A stretch of 64,000 nucleotides of DNA from Syntrophothermus lipocalidus DSM 12680 (lineage in GTDB: Bacteria > Bacillota > Syntrophomonadia > Syntrophomonadales > Syntrophothermaceae). Location: NCBI RefSeq assembly GCF_000092405.1, contig NC_014220.1, positions 1,860,001 to 1,924,000 on the forward strand, given 5' to 3'. The position numbers and the translations under genes were made by a program. Below the pieces are notes generated by a model, which searched no databases, had not been told where the DNA came from, and saw only the letters and a list, made by a program, of their open reading frames with translations. Below are positions 8,532 to 18,500 of this stretch, in pieces (the first letter of the stretch is position 1; each line of letters opens with the position of its first letter).

Positions 8532-8533
8532 AG

Positions 8534-8653
8534 TTATTGCCTCCCCCTTCGACCCGATGCCAGTCGGTTGTACATGAGAATGCAGGGTAATACTACAATG
8601 GCGATCCCCAGAGTAATGCCTGCTGCTGCCCCAAAAAAGAATTCAAATACCAT
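8534..8653 (-). CDS. 39-residue single-span membrane micro-protein
   Basis: ATG 8653 follows AGGAGGGGTGGAT. The peptide has one hydrophobic helix (GAAAGITLGIAIVVL) and a basic tail (RLASGRRGRQ). Size and charge pattern resemble minor coat proteins of filamentous phages or small assembly factors. It ends two bases before the next GTG. Confidence 0.65.
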   Translation of the reverse strand: MVFEFFFGAAAGITLGIAIVVLPCILMYNRLASGRRGRQ

Positions 8654-8664
8654 ATCCACCCCTC

Positions 8665-8913
8665 CTATGAAAATACGTGGGCAATGGCCTCATCAACATT
8701 AACGGGGCAATACTTCCCGTTTTTCCACTGATACGTAAATCCACGGTCATCAATGTTGAGATACCGCCGTGTCCATACGTGTTTATACATGTGTATTCTA
8801 CGCTTGCCCATCACTGCAGGGCAGGTTGTAGTCCCCATATACATGAATCGCTCCATCAAAACATCTATCAACGGCCCCCAACAAGGTGTTAGCCCATACT
8901 CACATTCCGCCAC
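8665..8913 (-). CDS. Unknown 82-residue protein, first gene after the terminator
   Basis: GTG 8913 is chosen because GGAGG lies eight bases upstream; ATG 8931 would add six residues. The chain has five cysteines and a Trp/Tyr-rich second half. It follows the terminator at 8990-9026. A possible promoter precedes it (TTGTAC, 17 bases, GATAAT, ending near 8935), so the assembly genes may have their own transcript. Family not recognised. Confidence 0.55.
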   Translation of the reverse strand: MAECEYGLTPCWGPLIDVLMERFMYMGTTTCPAVMGKRRIHMYKHVWTRRYLNIDDRGFTYQWKNGKYCPVNVDEAIAHVFS

Positions 8914-8989
8914 ACCATTCACCTCCACCATAATTATCTTGGGGCGTGATGCTTCGTACAATGCACGTTATGTGCAGTCTTTCTGCACG

Positions 8990-9026
8990 CAAAATAATAA
9001 AGAGCCTCCTGTCTTAGGAGACTCTT
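8990..9026 (-). terminator. Rho-independent terminator after the 921-residue adhesin gene
   Basis: AAGAGTCTCCT and AGGAGGCTCTT form a stem at 9000-9026, and TTATTATTTT follows on the minus strand. A second small hairpin (GTGCAG/CTGCAC) follows at 8971-8988. It divides the structural genes from the assembly-ATPase genes. Confidence 0.8.
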
Positions 9027-9031
9027 GGAGG

Positions 9032-11797
9032 TTACCGCACTGTGACAAGCCCGGTCCAGTGGCTGTAAGACCCCTGAGCTTTGATGCGCACTTTGGACCG
9101 TCGCGGGACCGTAATTGTGCCCGAACTGGTGTAAGTCGTTCGCCACGTCTCTCCTCCGTCGGTGCTGTATTTCACTGCATAGGGTGCCTGTCCGTCCTCT
9201 GTGTCCCAGCTCACAACGGCGGTGTCCTCACCGTAGGCAATCCTCACATTCTTCGGCGCGGCAAACGGTCTGTCGCCCGTGGCCCAGCCCGACTCCGCCG
9301 CCGTACTCCACGCAAACCAGTTCGATATAGTTCCCTGCTGTCGTATCTGATACCGGCAGTTTAGTCCTATCGCGACATTGTAATCCTTGTAGGTAAAGCC
9401 GTTCAGTTCCTCCGGCTTCAGTACCTTTATCGCCTGCCACGGCCCGTTTTCCATCTGCCGCCAAAGGACAGCGCGGGATCCCAGGGTAACGTTTTCGGCT
9501 CGCCATTTGACTTCGATATAGTTGCCTTTCCACCACGCAGTTAGCGTGTCTGCGACGTCCGGTACCTGTACGGTAATCGGGTCGCTGCACTGGCCCTCTA
9601 TCCCGCTCCTGTCATAGGGTACTACCTCATAGGTATACGTTTTGCCCGGTTCGGCTGTGGTGTCGGTGTACTGCGTCGCATTTCCGACATCGGCCAGCAA
9701 TTCGTTGTCGCGGTACACGTGATAGCCTGCTACGTTCGGGTCCGTGCTGGCGTTCCAGCTCAGCGTGACGTTGCCCGGTGCTGAGTTAGTGTTCGTTAAG
9801 CCGGACGGTGCCGTAACAGGTATCGGCACCTCCACAGTCACAGGATCACTTAGGGGTCCCTGCTCGCCCGTGGTGTAGTAACTTGCAACCTGATACGTAT
9901 ATGTAGACCCCGGCGACAAGGTGCAATCGGTGTACTCTGTCGCGTTTCCAACGTCTGCTATTACTTCCCCGTTGCGGTACACCTTGTAGCCTGCTACGTT
10001 TTCATCAGCGCTCGGCTGCCAACTCAGTGTATAGCGTTGGTATCGATCCCTGGTGTACGTGAGGTTCGTCGGCTTCCGTCTCACCGTGACGCTGTACGGA
10101 CTACTGCGTATTCCTTCGCCATTCGAATTGTATGGAGCGATCTGATATGTGTACGTCTGTCCGGGTGCGAGTCCGGTATCTGTATATTCGGTTGCGTTAC
10201 CCACGTCGGCCAGGTACTGGTTGTCTCTGTAGACTATATACCCCTCAACGTCCTCGCTTTGGCTCGGGTCCCACGACAAACGGACGCTGGTATCCGAGGG
10301 TTGACTATGGGTTATGTTTGTCGGCGCCGCGATTCCTATGCCTACCACGTTACCTGAGTCGTCCAGCACAACATCTTTTTTAAGCACTATTACAGGATAC
10401 ACGTAATGCAGCGCATCGACATAATCATATGTTAGGTTTCCGTTGTCACCTACCGTGATGGTCGTCAGATTATCAGGCCCCGGCGTGCGCAGCCACCAGT
10501 GTGCTGTGTACCCACTCGGCATCATGCTTGCCGGGAGTAGGTCCTTTATAGTTAAATATTCTCTCGCGTCCAGTAACCCCACTTTTCCAGTGACCGCGCC
10601 GTAATCCGTGCCGTCACTGCCGTCAACCATCATTTGCACTCTACTCCACTGTCGGTCTTGTACAAGTTCCTTGCCTTCGATTGCATTGTAAAACGTGGTG
10701 TTCAGCCAGTATGCCACGTTGTTCGTGTCTGACGGATTGAACCGATTGTCTGCCAGTCGATCATAATCAAACACCATTCTTGTTTCCGGTTCCGTCTGTA
10801 TTATCATCGTATTGCCTGATTCATCGTGTCCGACCACAACCCAGTCAGTACCCGAAAACCTGATAATCGTCCCTACTTCCTGATCCCTGGCGTAGCGCAT
10901 CAGCGTTGTGACAGTTATACTCGTCACCGAACTCTCCTGTGTCCCTTTGTACGCTGACACCGCGTAAGTATATGTGTTATTAGGTGTCAGGCCGTTGTCG
11001 GTGTATGATGTTTGACTTCCCGACACCGTTCCGACCAGTGTGCCGTCGCGGTATATCTTGTACCCGTCGACGCCGGAGCTTGGGTTCCAATTCAAGGTAA
11101 CAGATGTTGCCGTCGGGTTCGCTGTCAGTCCGGCAGGCGGTTGCACTGGTCCTTCTTGGACAGTCCCGCTACTGTCCACCATCAGCCCGGCCTGAAGATA
11201 CAGTGCCGGACGGCAATAAATGTCGGTAGCATCAGCATTGGCATTCGACCAGTATCCATTTAAGGTCCCGTCCACTGTGCACACAAACTCTGATGTGCTC
11301 GTCGGTGTCGATAGCAACCACCACCTATAAGGGATGTTAGGAAGCACGCTGCCTTGGTACACGGTACTGTATTGTGTATATTCCGAAAGAGTCAGCAAAC
11401 CTATCTTAGCACTTACACCCGGATAATCTTCCTGCTGCCACGTCACAGTCTCTATCAGTTCTTTTTGAGAGAGACTGTTGTAAAATGTCGTGTTTAGGTA
11501 ATATCCAATGTTATTGCTGTCCGTCGGGTCAAATCGGTTTGTTCGATCCGGGTCAAATGCCCGTTGCACGGTCGGAGTTTTGAGGATGATATATGTCTTG
11601 CCGTCGCTCTTATGTTCCAGGACTATCCACTCCAGACCCGAAAAGTGTATTGTGCCGCCGGGCTCAACGTTGGCTAAAGGCGTCGTGTCTGCGCGCGCTA
11701 TTCCTGCTCCAACTATCACCGTTACCAAGACCGCGCATAGAGCTATCAACGTGTGTTTTTTGTTACTTATACTTCTCTTGCAGCTTCTTACCACCAC
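9032..11797 (-). CDS. Secreted adhesin-like protein with DUF6273-like and fibronectin-III domains
   Basis: 921 residues from GTG 11797. A signal peptide (about 15-37, ending IARA) is followed by a DUF6273-like domain (about 41-205, with SGLEWIVLEH and WWLLSTP). Then come one fibronectin-III domain and a second DUF6273-like domain (about 304-470, SGTDWVVVGH, WWLRTPG). Three clear fibronectin-III domains and two more divergent ones complete the chain. There is no C-terminal anchor. It probably acts outside the cell or on the particle as a binding protein; two ligand-binding-type domains on a chain of beta repeats fit a receptor-binding role. Domain names rest on motif recall. Confidence 0.8.
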   Translation of the reverse strand: MVVRSCKRSISNKKHTLIALCAVLVTVIVGAGIARADTTPLANVEPGGTIHFSGLEWIVLEHKSDGKTYIILKTPTVQRAFDPDRTNRFDPTDSNNIGYYLNTTFYNSLSQKELIETVTWQQEDYPGVSAKIGLLTLSEYTQYSTVYQGSVLPNIPYRWWLLSTPTSTSEFVCTVDGTLNGYWSNANADATDIYCRPALYLQAGLMVDSSGTVQEGPVQPPAGLTANPTATSVTLNWNPSSGVDGYKIYRDGTLVGTVSGSQTSYTDNGLTPNNTYTYAVSAYKGTQESSVTSITVTTLMRYARDQEVGTIIRFSGTDWVVVGHDESGNTMIIQTEPETRMVFDYDRLADNRFNPSDTNNVAYWLNTTFYNAIEGKELVQDRQWSRVQMMVDGSDGTDYGAVTGKVGLLDAREYLTIKDLLPASMMPSGYTAHWWLRTPGPDNLTTITVGDNGNLTYDYVDALHYVYPVIVLKKDVVLDDSGNVVGIGIAAPTNITHSQPSDTSVRLSWDPSQSEDVEGYIVYRDNQYLADVGNATEYTDTGLAPGQTYTYQIAPYNSNGEGIRSSPYSVTVRRKPTNLTYTRDRYQRYTLSWQPSADENVAGYKVYRNGEVIADVGNATEYTDCTLSPGSTYTYQVASYYTTGEQGPLSDPVTVEVPIPVTAPSGLTNTNSAPGNVTLSWNASTDPNVAGYHVYRDNELLADVGNATQYTDTTAEPGKTYTYEVVPYDRSGIEGQCSDPITVQVPDVADTLTAWWKGNYIEVKWRAENVTLGSRAVLWRQMENGPWQAIKVLKPEELNGFTYKDYNVAIGLNCRYQIRQQGTISNWFAWSTAAESGWATGDRPFAAPKNVRIAYGEDTAVVSWDTEDGQAPYAVKYSTDGGETWRTTYTSSGTITVPRRSKVRIKAQGSYSHWTGLVTVR

Positions 11798-12054
11798 TTA
11801 ACGCCCTCTTTCATCGCTAGATACATACCGTAGGCTTTACGCGCTACGACCACAATCAGCAGCAAAAAGGCACTTGCTATTACACTGCTAATTAATACCT
11901 TCCACTCCCATCCAAGCATCGCGACGGGCCCTAGGAAGTAATCCAGATTAAGGCCCCGTGCGGCAACGGTGGCCGCCTGGTCAAGATAGTCGCGTGCTGT
12001 CGCCAGTATCTGTATTACAGGGTCAAATATAGTGTCGATGATCCTCTGAAACAC
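11788..12054 (-). CDS. 88-residue membrane protein
   Basis: Starts at GTG 12054 behind GGGAGGGGACC, right at the stop of the 150-residue gene. An amphipathic N-terminal half is followed by one long hydrophobic segment (VLISSVIASAFLLLIVVVA) and a short basic/aromatic tail. It overlaps the adhesin start by 10 bases. Topology suits a minor structural or assembly membrane protein; family not recognised. Confidence 0.7.
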   Translation of the reverse strand: MFQRIIDTIFDPVIQILATARDYLDQAATVAARGLNLDYFLGPVAMLGWEWKVLISSVIASAFLLLIVVVARKAYGMYLAMKEGVKWW

Positions 12055-12507
12055 CTAACGGTCCCCTCCCGCGATCCGGATCAAAGCGTAAGCCGTCATC
12101 AACCACACGAACACGGTCATGATAACGGCTATCGTATGTACCCCTGTACTCGCCAGAAATCCTGTCACGCCGTCCCAGCCCGTGCGGTATGCGTCCGGCA
12201 GGTAATAATAGTCGGTACTGCCCCCGAAACTGAGCAATTGCGCAAATGTGTTGAATACCCCGAGGATTACCGCGCCTATCAATTTGAACAGGCCGAATAT
12301 CACCTGCACCACAAGCACAACGATATAAAAGCACTTGCTCAGAAGGTAGGCAATGCCTGTAAAAAAAGCCACCAGCGGCTGCATGATGGCTATAAGTACG
12401 CTTTTCAACGCATTAAACAATGCCTGCAAGAGGTTTCCGAGCCACGCGAAAAACGTCCCCAGGACATTAACAACGTGTTCAAGCAAACTGTGCAAAAACT
12501 CGTACAT
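12055..12507 (-). CDS. Polytopic membrane protein, possible pVI-like component
   Basis: 150 residues from ATG 12507 with GGAGGG upstream. Hydrophobic stretches near residues 15-35, 40-90 and 118-143 suggest two to four membrane helices. By position (after the adhesin genes, before the assembly genes) and hydrophobicity it is comparable to the pVI minor coat protein of filamentous phages. There is no sequence motif to prove this. Confidence 0.65.
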   Translation of the reverse strand: MYEFLHSLLEHVVNVLGTFFAWLGNLLQALFNALKSVLIAIMQPLVAFFTGIAYLLSKCFYIVVLVVQVIFGLFKLIGAVILGVFNTFAQLLSFGGSTDYYYLPDAYRTGWDGVTGFLASTGVHTIAVIMTVFVWLMTAYALIRIAGGDR

Positions 12508-12522
12508 ATTACTACCCTCCTG

Positions 12523-13776
12523 CTACCCTCCTGGCGTTAGCGGCGGATCAGGCGTCAGTGGTGTCTGGCGTGTTAGAGGCTGTGCTGGCGTCAAGGGATT
12601 TTCGCGGCCGTATGGCGTATTTCTCGTTATCGGTTGCTCTCTTGTAAGCGGATCCTGCATTATAACCGGGTCCTGTTGCCGGGGTGCTTCGCGGCTTAGG
12701 GGCTGATCCATCACTGAGCTCTCACGCGTCAATGGTTGATCGCGCGTCAAGGGCTCGTTCGGCACAACCGCCTGTTCCATCTGTACTGGCTCGTCGTGCG
12801 GCATAACTTCGGGATCCGGCGCGAGTGGAAGCGGTTCGGGGCTGAAGACAGCCGGTGGCAGCTCGGGATCTGGCCTGTCGTATTCGTAAGGCTCCTGATA
12901 CGGCTCGGACATGTCCGGCACAGTGCTGTCGAAGGTGACAGTAGGAAGCGGGTTAACCTGCAAACCCTGCGCCGTCCTCGGTGTAGTCAGGTAGTTCTTT
13001 ACGGTTTGCAGATCGTTCTTAACCACAGCTAAATCGGATGATATAGTATCAAGGCGGCTCTTGACCGCATTGAACTGGCTGTTCATGTCCGATGAAATGC
13101 TATCGAGTTGGCTACTAATGGTGTCCAGTGTGTCGGTAACCTCGCTTATTCCAGAAATCACATCGCTCATGCGGCTCTTGATTGTCGCCACGTCCCCGCC
13201 GATGTCTCTTAACTGACCGCCTATGTTCTGCAGTTCGGTTATTACCCCGCTTAGGTCTGTTCCCCCTCCACTTGGCGGCGGCTCTTCAGGTGGAGGCTCT
13301 TCGGGTGGAGGTTCCGTTGGAATGTCAGGATCCACGAAAACTGTAGTGTTCCCGTAGTTGTTTGTACATTCTTTCATCCATGCGTACCTATTCCCCGTGG
13401 CAGTGCCGCTTGTAAGTTCTATTTGCGCAGTACACGCAGACGATGGGACCGTTACCGTCTGCTCTCTCACGCTGACCTGTCCGGTGTCCAAAACAGTCGC
13501 CTGGAGTTCGGTCGCCTGTCCGTCCCACCACCTAACCCTGACACTGTCTCCCGGCTGAATTTCCCAGGACACTTTCAATTGCGTAATATAGTACCCAAGC
13601 CTGTGTTCTGGGTCCGCAGTGACGTACAGTGAACCTACTGTCGTATTCGTTTCTGACGTCGACGCCACGATGCATTCGCTGGAATAGGTCACTTCGGCCC
13701 ATACCAGGGGTGTGTTAGCCAGTACAGTTAGAAATGATAATATCACCGCAAGCCAAGCATGCCAGCTTCGCTTCAC
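12523..13776 (-). CDS. Secreted coiled-coil protein with PLTR-type repeat tail
   Basis: 417 residues from GTG 13776. A signal peptide (1-27), a beta-rich domain to about residue 150, and a Pro/Glu linker (EEPPPEEPPP) come first. A coiled coil follows at about 175-265 with Ile/Leu heptads (DTISSQLDSISSDM). Last is a proline-rich tail with about eight degenerate seven-residue units such as DPLTREQ, ending LTPGG. The coiled coil suggests an oligomeric fibre and the repeats an extended stalk. It is probably a surface or virion spike component; function is inferred. Confidence 0.75.
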   Translation of the reverse strand: MKRSWHAWLAVILSFLTVLANTPLVWAEVTYSSECIVASTSETNTTVGSLYVTADPEHRLGYYITQLKVSWEIQPGDSVRVRWWDGQATELQATVLDTGQVSVREQTVTVPSSACTAQIELTSGTATGNRYAWMKECTNNYGNTTVFVDPDIPTEPPPEEPPPEEPPPSGGGTDLSGVITELQNIGGQLRDIGGDVATIKSRMSDVISGISEVTDTLDTISSQLDSISSDMNSQFNAVKSRLDTISSDLAVVKNDLQTVKNYLTTPRTAQGLQVNPLPTVTFDSTVPDMSEPYQEPYEYDRPDPELPPAVFSPEPLPLAPDPEVMPHDEPVQMEQAVVPNEPLTRDQPLTRESSVMDQPLSREAPRQQDPVIMQDPLTREQPITRNTPYGRENPLTPAQPLTRQTPLTPDPPLTPGG

Positions 13777-13777
13777 C

Positions 13778-14830
13778 TTATAACCACCTCAACAACTGCC
13801 TTCCGCCCAGTGCATACTTACCTGTTCTTGCTATTTTGATCGCGCCACCGATCGCAAAGACAACCAGCATTCCGGGCAGAACGTCGGGAACATATCCGTA
13901 CACGGGGTCAATTATGCCACTCAAACTAACATCCGGTGGGGTACTTGACGTTTTGACCGTCAATTCGGCACTCAAGGATTCATTCCCATCTTCCGATACC
14001 GCAACGACTCCTATTTGGTACTCAGTATCGGGTTCCAGCCCTTTGATAAGGTAAGATTGTTCTCGGGTCTCTCCAACTAACTCCCCGTCGAGAAATACCC
14101 GATACTTGAATATGTCAACTTGTTTGTCCCAAGATACAATCACCCAGTCGTTACCACGATTAGCGACCGTGACCCCGGTAGGTTCCGGAACTGCCCGGAC
14201 AACAAAATGCAAGGGCTGTGACATGGGACCCTCCCGGTTTTCGTTTACGCCGGCTACCGTAACGTAATGATCTCCTGTTTCCAAGTTTGTGAGTTGCGCC
14301 ACCTGGATGCCCTCTTTTGCATCTATGTCTGCGACAAACTGCCCGTCAACGTATATTCGATACTGCTTTACATATTGAGAAGGCGGGAGCGCCGGCCACT
14401 CTATTGTGGCTCCCGCCGAATCTACCGCCTTTATTGACGGTATGGGAGTTCCGGGCACCGGCGGCAGTGTTTTAAACGTTACCGAAGGCGACGGACCGCT
14501 TTCTCCACTGTCGTTTGAGGCGGTAACATAAACGGTGTATTCCGTGTACGGCTGCAGTCCCTTTATCTCTGCTCCGGTGCATGAGCTCCCTGTCCACCGC
14601 TGCCCGTCGACCCATACGGTATAATGTGTCGCGCCGGGAACCGGCGACCAGGCAACGCTGGCCCGGGTTTCTTCTATCCCTGCGGCCGTTATCTCTGAAG
14701 GCGCTGACGGCGGCAGCGGTTGTTCCGGTGGCAAGTCTTCAGCAAAAACGCCGGCCGTGCAAACAATTAAGATTGTTATAGTGAAGAGCAACCCGAATAC
14801 CCATCTTAGACAACCTGACACCCGCGCCAT
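13778..14830 (-). CDS. Secreted fibronectin-III protein with C-terminal membrane anchor
   Basis: About 350 residues. ATG 14830 is chosen because GGGAGG lies upstream and a signal peptide follows at once (WVFGLLFTITILIVCTAGVFA). Three fibronectin-III domains occupy about residues 40-310, and a hydrophobic segment near the C-terminus (MLVVFAIGGAIKI) is followed by basic residues. The topology is outside-facing with a cytoplasmic tail, comparable to the general plan of pIII-type adsorption proteins. It overlaps the ribosome site of the transglycosylase end. Confidence 0.78.
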   Translation of the reverse strand: MARVSGCLRWVFGLLFTITILIVCTAGVFAEDLPPEQPLPPSAPSEITAAGIEETRASVAWSPVPGATHYTVWVDGQRWTGSSCTGAEIKGLQPYTEYTVYVTASNDSGESGPSPSVTFKTLPPVPGTPIPSIKAVDSAGATIEWPALPPSQYVKQYRIYVDGQFVADIDAKEGIQVAQLTNLETGDHYVTVAGVNENREGPMSQPLHFVVRAVPEPTGVTVANRGNDWVIVSWDKQVDIFKYRVFLDGELVGETREQSYLIKGLEPDTEYQIGVVAVSEDGNESLSAELTVKTSSTPPDVSLSGIIDPVYGYVPDVLPGMLVVFAIGGAIKIARTGKYALGGRQLLRWL

Positions 14831-14831
14831 T

Positions 14832-15473
14832 TCAATTCCTCCCGATTGCCCCCAACACCCGGGCCACGTACTGTTTGGTTTCTCTGTACGGTGGAATACC
14901 ATTGTATCTGTCTACGGTGCCTGGTCCCGCGTTGTAAGCGGCCAAAGCCAGGGGTATGTTGCCTTGGTATCGCTCCAAAAGCTGTTTGAGATACAAGCAC
15001 CCGCCGCGAATGTTCTCCTCCAACACCCAGGGGTTTACCCCGATAGCACGCGCCGTGTCCGGCATGAGCTGCATAACGCCTATCGCACCCGCACGCGATA
15101 CGGCCCTGTGGTCGCCCCCTGACTCAGCCGCCGCTACGGCTCTAACCAGTCGCGGGTTCATTCCGAGTTCCCCGGCAATGCGATCTATCAACTTACGCAC
15201 TATATCCGGCAGGTGCTCCGGCACCCGATAGAACAACATCTGAACGCTCGTAACAGACCTCGCCAGGACTGGTGCAGGCTTCACGCTTCTTTCGCTTACG
15301 TCAACCCGTGTCTCCGCCGCTACCCTGACATTGCTACAATTCACGTTATGTCCCTTAACGGTGCTCTGTCCCAGCCGGCAATCAATCTGGCAGCTTTCTT
15401 GGGCAGTAACGGGACCACCTAACAGGCCAATCCATAGTATTAGCGTTATTGCAGCGATATAATTTATCTTCAC
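14832..15473 (-). CDS. Exported lytic transglycosylase (SLT family)
   Basis: 213 residues from GTG 15473: a signal peptide (ending about residue 24), a linker, and a C-terminal SLT domain. The catalytic Glu is in AAAESGG, and the family boxes GAIGVMQLMPDTA and AAYNAGPGTV are intact. It cleaves peptidoglycan glycan strands. In a Gram-positive virus or secretion system it would open a local passage through the thick wall for entry or particle release. Its place among the adhesin genes supports such a role. Confidence 0.92.
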   Translation of the reverse strand: MKINYIAAITLILWIGLLGGPVTAQESCQIDCRLGQSTVKGHNVNCSNVRVAAETRVDVSERSVKPAPVLARSVTSVQMLFYRVPEHLPDIVRKLIDRIAGELGMNPRLVRAVAAAESGGDHRAVSRAGAIGVMQLMPDTARAIGVNPWVLEENIRGGCLYLKQLLERYQGNIPLALAAYNAGPGTVDRYNGIPPYRETKQYVARVLGAIGRN

Positions 15474-15510
15474 TCCTCAGCGTTCCTCCTCCGACCACGG
15501 CTACTCCTAT

Positions 15511-18500
15511 TTACCTGCCGATGATCAGCCGAAGTATTCCCATTAGCATCCCTGAGCCCTTGATGCCCAGGGCCAGCGCCAACAGTCCGCCCATAGACCC
15601 AATGACAACTGTTGTCGTTTCTGCGAGATCACGCGCCATAGTTGCAGCTCCAGGGCCTCTCAGTCGTCCTACAGTGACGGTGATGGTCGAACTGGCTTCG
15701 CCGTATGCGTTGTAGGCTTCCACACTAATTTCGTAGGTTTCCCCAGGTTCACCTTCGAAGGCGTAGTTTACAGAACTTCCAGGCAACTCTTCGACTAGCT
15801 TGCCGTCAACATATATGCGGTAACCAGTGACGTTTTGATAATTCCATGACACTCCTATTCTGGTATTGTCCACAGAAAACGCTAACCGTGGCGCAGCCGG
15901 TATTGGTTTTTGGGCTGTTTTGACTGATACCGGCTGGGAAGGATCAGACTCCTGATCACTGTCCATGGACCTCACTCGATAGTAGTATGTAGTCTCCCAC
16001 TCCAGGTCGTTGTCCGTGAAATAGTTCTCATCTGTGAGGGTCACCTCTCTCCACGACGCCCCGTCTACACTGCGTTCAACCTTGTACTGACCGATCCCGG
16101 CAACGGCATCCCATTTTACCGTAATAGCGTTCCCAGAAACACTTGCTTTTAAGTTCTGCGGTACTGGAATCGCAGAGGTGGTTGCCTGAACCGACTCCGA
16201 TGGCTCCGATATCATCCCACCTGAATTTTTCGCCAGCACCCGGTAATTGTAGGTTGTCTCCCAACGCGGAGCGGTGTCCTGGTAGGTTGTCTCAGTCTCA
16301 GGTACTTCCGCAACTTGTTCCCACACGCTGCCGTCCGTACTGCGCTCTACGATATAGGATGCATTAGCTGAACCTGTCCAGCTTAACGTTACGCTTTTCC
16401 CGTTTACGCTGGCCTGCAGGTCCGTGGGTGCCGCCGGCGGCATGGTCACTTTAACGACATTGGATGGACCCGAAATCTGGTTCCCGCCGTCCGAACGCAC
16501 ACGGTAGTAGTAGTCGTTGCTCAGATTCAGTCCGGTATCTGTATAGGTTGTAATATGGCTAATTTCAACAAGAAACTCCCAAGTTTGACCGTCCATGCTT
16601 CGCTCGATCAAGTACATGTTAACGTGAGGTGCAGCCTGCCATGATAGGGTAACGTCCGTACCCTCCAGCCTTGCCGTCAGATTTGAGGGTGCTGGGACGT
16701 TTTCCGTTGTGGCCATGACCGCCGACGGTTCAGAAACAAGACCATCTGCGCTCTTGGCGGTCACGCGGTACCTAAATGTTATGCCCCACCCCAAACTCTC
16801 ATCAGTATATGATGTTTCTGACGTTGTGCATACTTCAGCCCACTCGTCTCCGTCCAGGCTACGCTGTATGGTATATGACTCTGCCCCCGCGCTGCTGTCC
16901 CAGGTCAGGGTGACGTTATTGTAGTAAACCGAAGCCCGCAGGTTGGCCGGTGGAGCCGGGGCAGTCTTTACCTGAGCAGTGTTCGAGGGGCTAGACAGAA
17001 GCCCGCTCTCACTCTTTGCGAACACTCTGTAATAATAAGTTGTATTCCAGTCCAGCGCGGAGTCCAAATAAGATGTTACCGTCACTTCGGCTATCTGAGA
17101 GAAGCTGGCCCCGTCGGTGCTGCGCTGGATGACGTAAGATGCAGCTCCTGCGCTGCCAGACCAGGTTAGAGATATATTTCTGCCCGCTGCCGTTGCCGTC
17201 AGGCCTGTGGGGGCAGCCGGGGGCGTTGTTATTACTGCTGTATTCGAGGGTTCAGAAAGTTGGCCGTTCCCGCCGTCCGAGCGCACACGGTAATAGTAGG
17301 TAGTATTGGGGTCTGTCACCTCATCCGTGTATGAAGTTGCGTTGCTGACGTTCGCAAGAGAACTCCAGGTGATATTGTCAGTACTTCTTTCCACTATGTA
17401 ATCATTTATGCCGTTCGCCGACTGCCATGAGAGTTTAACATTTTTGCCGTCAAGAACTGCAGTCAGATTGCTAGGAACGGGAACCGGATCCGTCATCACC
17501 TGAACGGGATCTGAGAATGCTGATATCGTGCCGTCCTGCCCTTTTTGAGCCACCCGGTAATAATAGGTCGTTCCCCATAAAGGAGCTGTTTCCGTAAAGG
17601 ATGCTTGAGTCACTTCGGCAACCTGAGTGAAACTGATCCCGTCGTTGCTGCGCTCGATGATATACTGCGGGTTCCCGGGACCCTGCCAGGTAAGGGTTAT
17701 ATTCCTTCCTGTTGCCTGCCCCGTTACCCCTGTAGGCGTAGCCGGTGGCGTCGTTACAGTAATGGGAGAGCTTCTTGCGCTTTCCAGGTTGGATGTGTTG
17801 TACGCTGTTATCTCGTATGTGTAAGTTATACCCGGAGCAACTGTTATATCGTTATACCTCGTCACGGTTTTATCGACATTGGCTATTTCAGTGTTATTCC
17901 GATAGATCTTATACCCTGCCAGGTCCGCTTCAGTGTTTGCCTGCCAGCTTATATTTACTGAGGTTGAAGATTCCACGCTTGCGGAAATTCCTACAGGAGG
18001 AACCGGTGGTGTACCTGCTACACCTATCACAACCTTATTCCGGTCGATCACGGTTCCAGATTTCAGATACAAAGCAGGGCGTATAATACCACGTCCTAAA
18101 TTGTCGTAATAATTTGCATAAGCGATACTAAGAGTTTTATCGGCATTTATTACAACCCAAACATGATTATTATCATAATCATAAGAAACTGGAGTGCGCG
18201 TCCACCACCAAATTACATTAGACATTGAGGGAATTATGTTCAGATATCTTTGGTATTCTCTGAAACTAATGAGTCCTACTTTACAAGTGATATTACCAAA
18301 GTCGGTACCATCCGGTTTGTCACTTGCTTTAACAGATAATCTATCCCATGAATGTTCCGCTATTAAATCCTTTTGGCTGAGGCTATTGTAGAACGTGTTG
18401 TTCAAGTAATAGGCAATGTTGTTTGTGTCATTAGGATCAAAGAGAATTGTATTATTGGGGTCAAAAGCCATCGCACCAATCTTGTCCTTAAGGAGAATAT

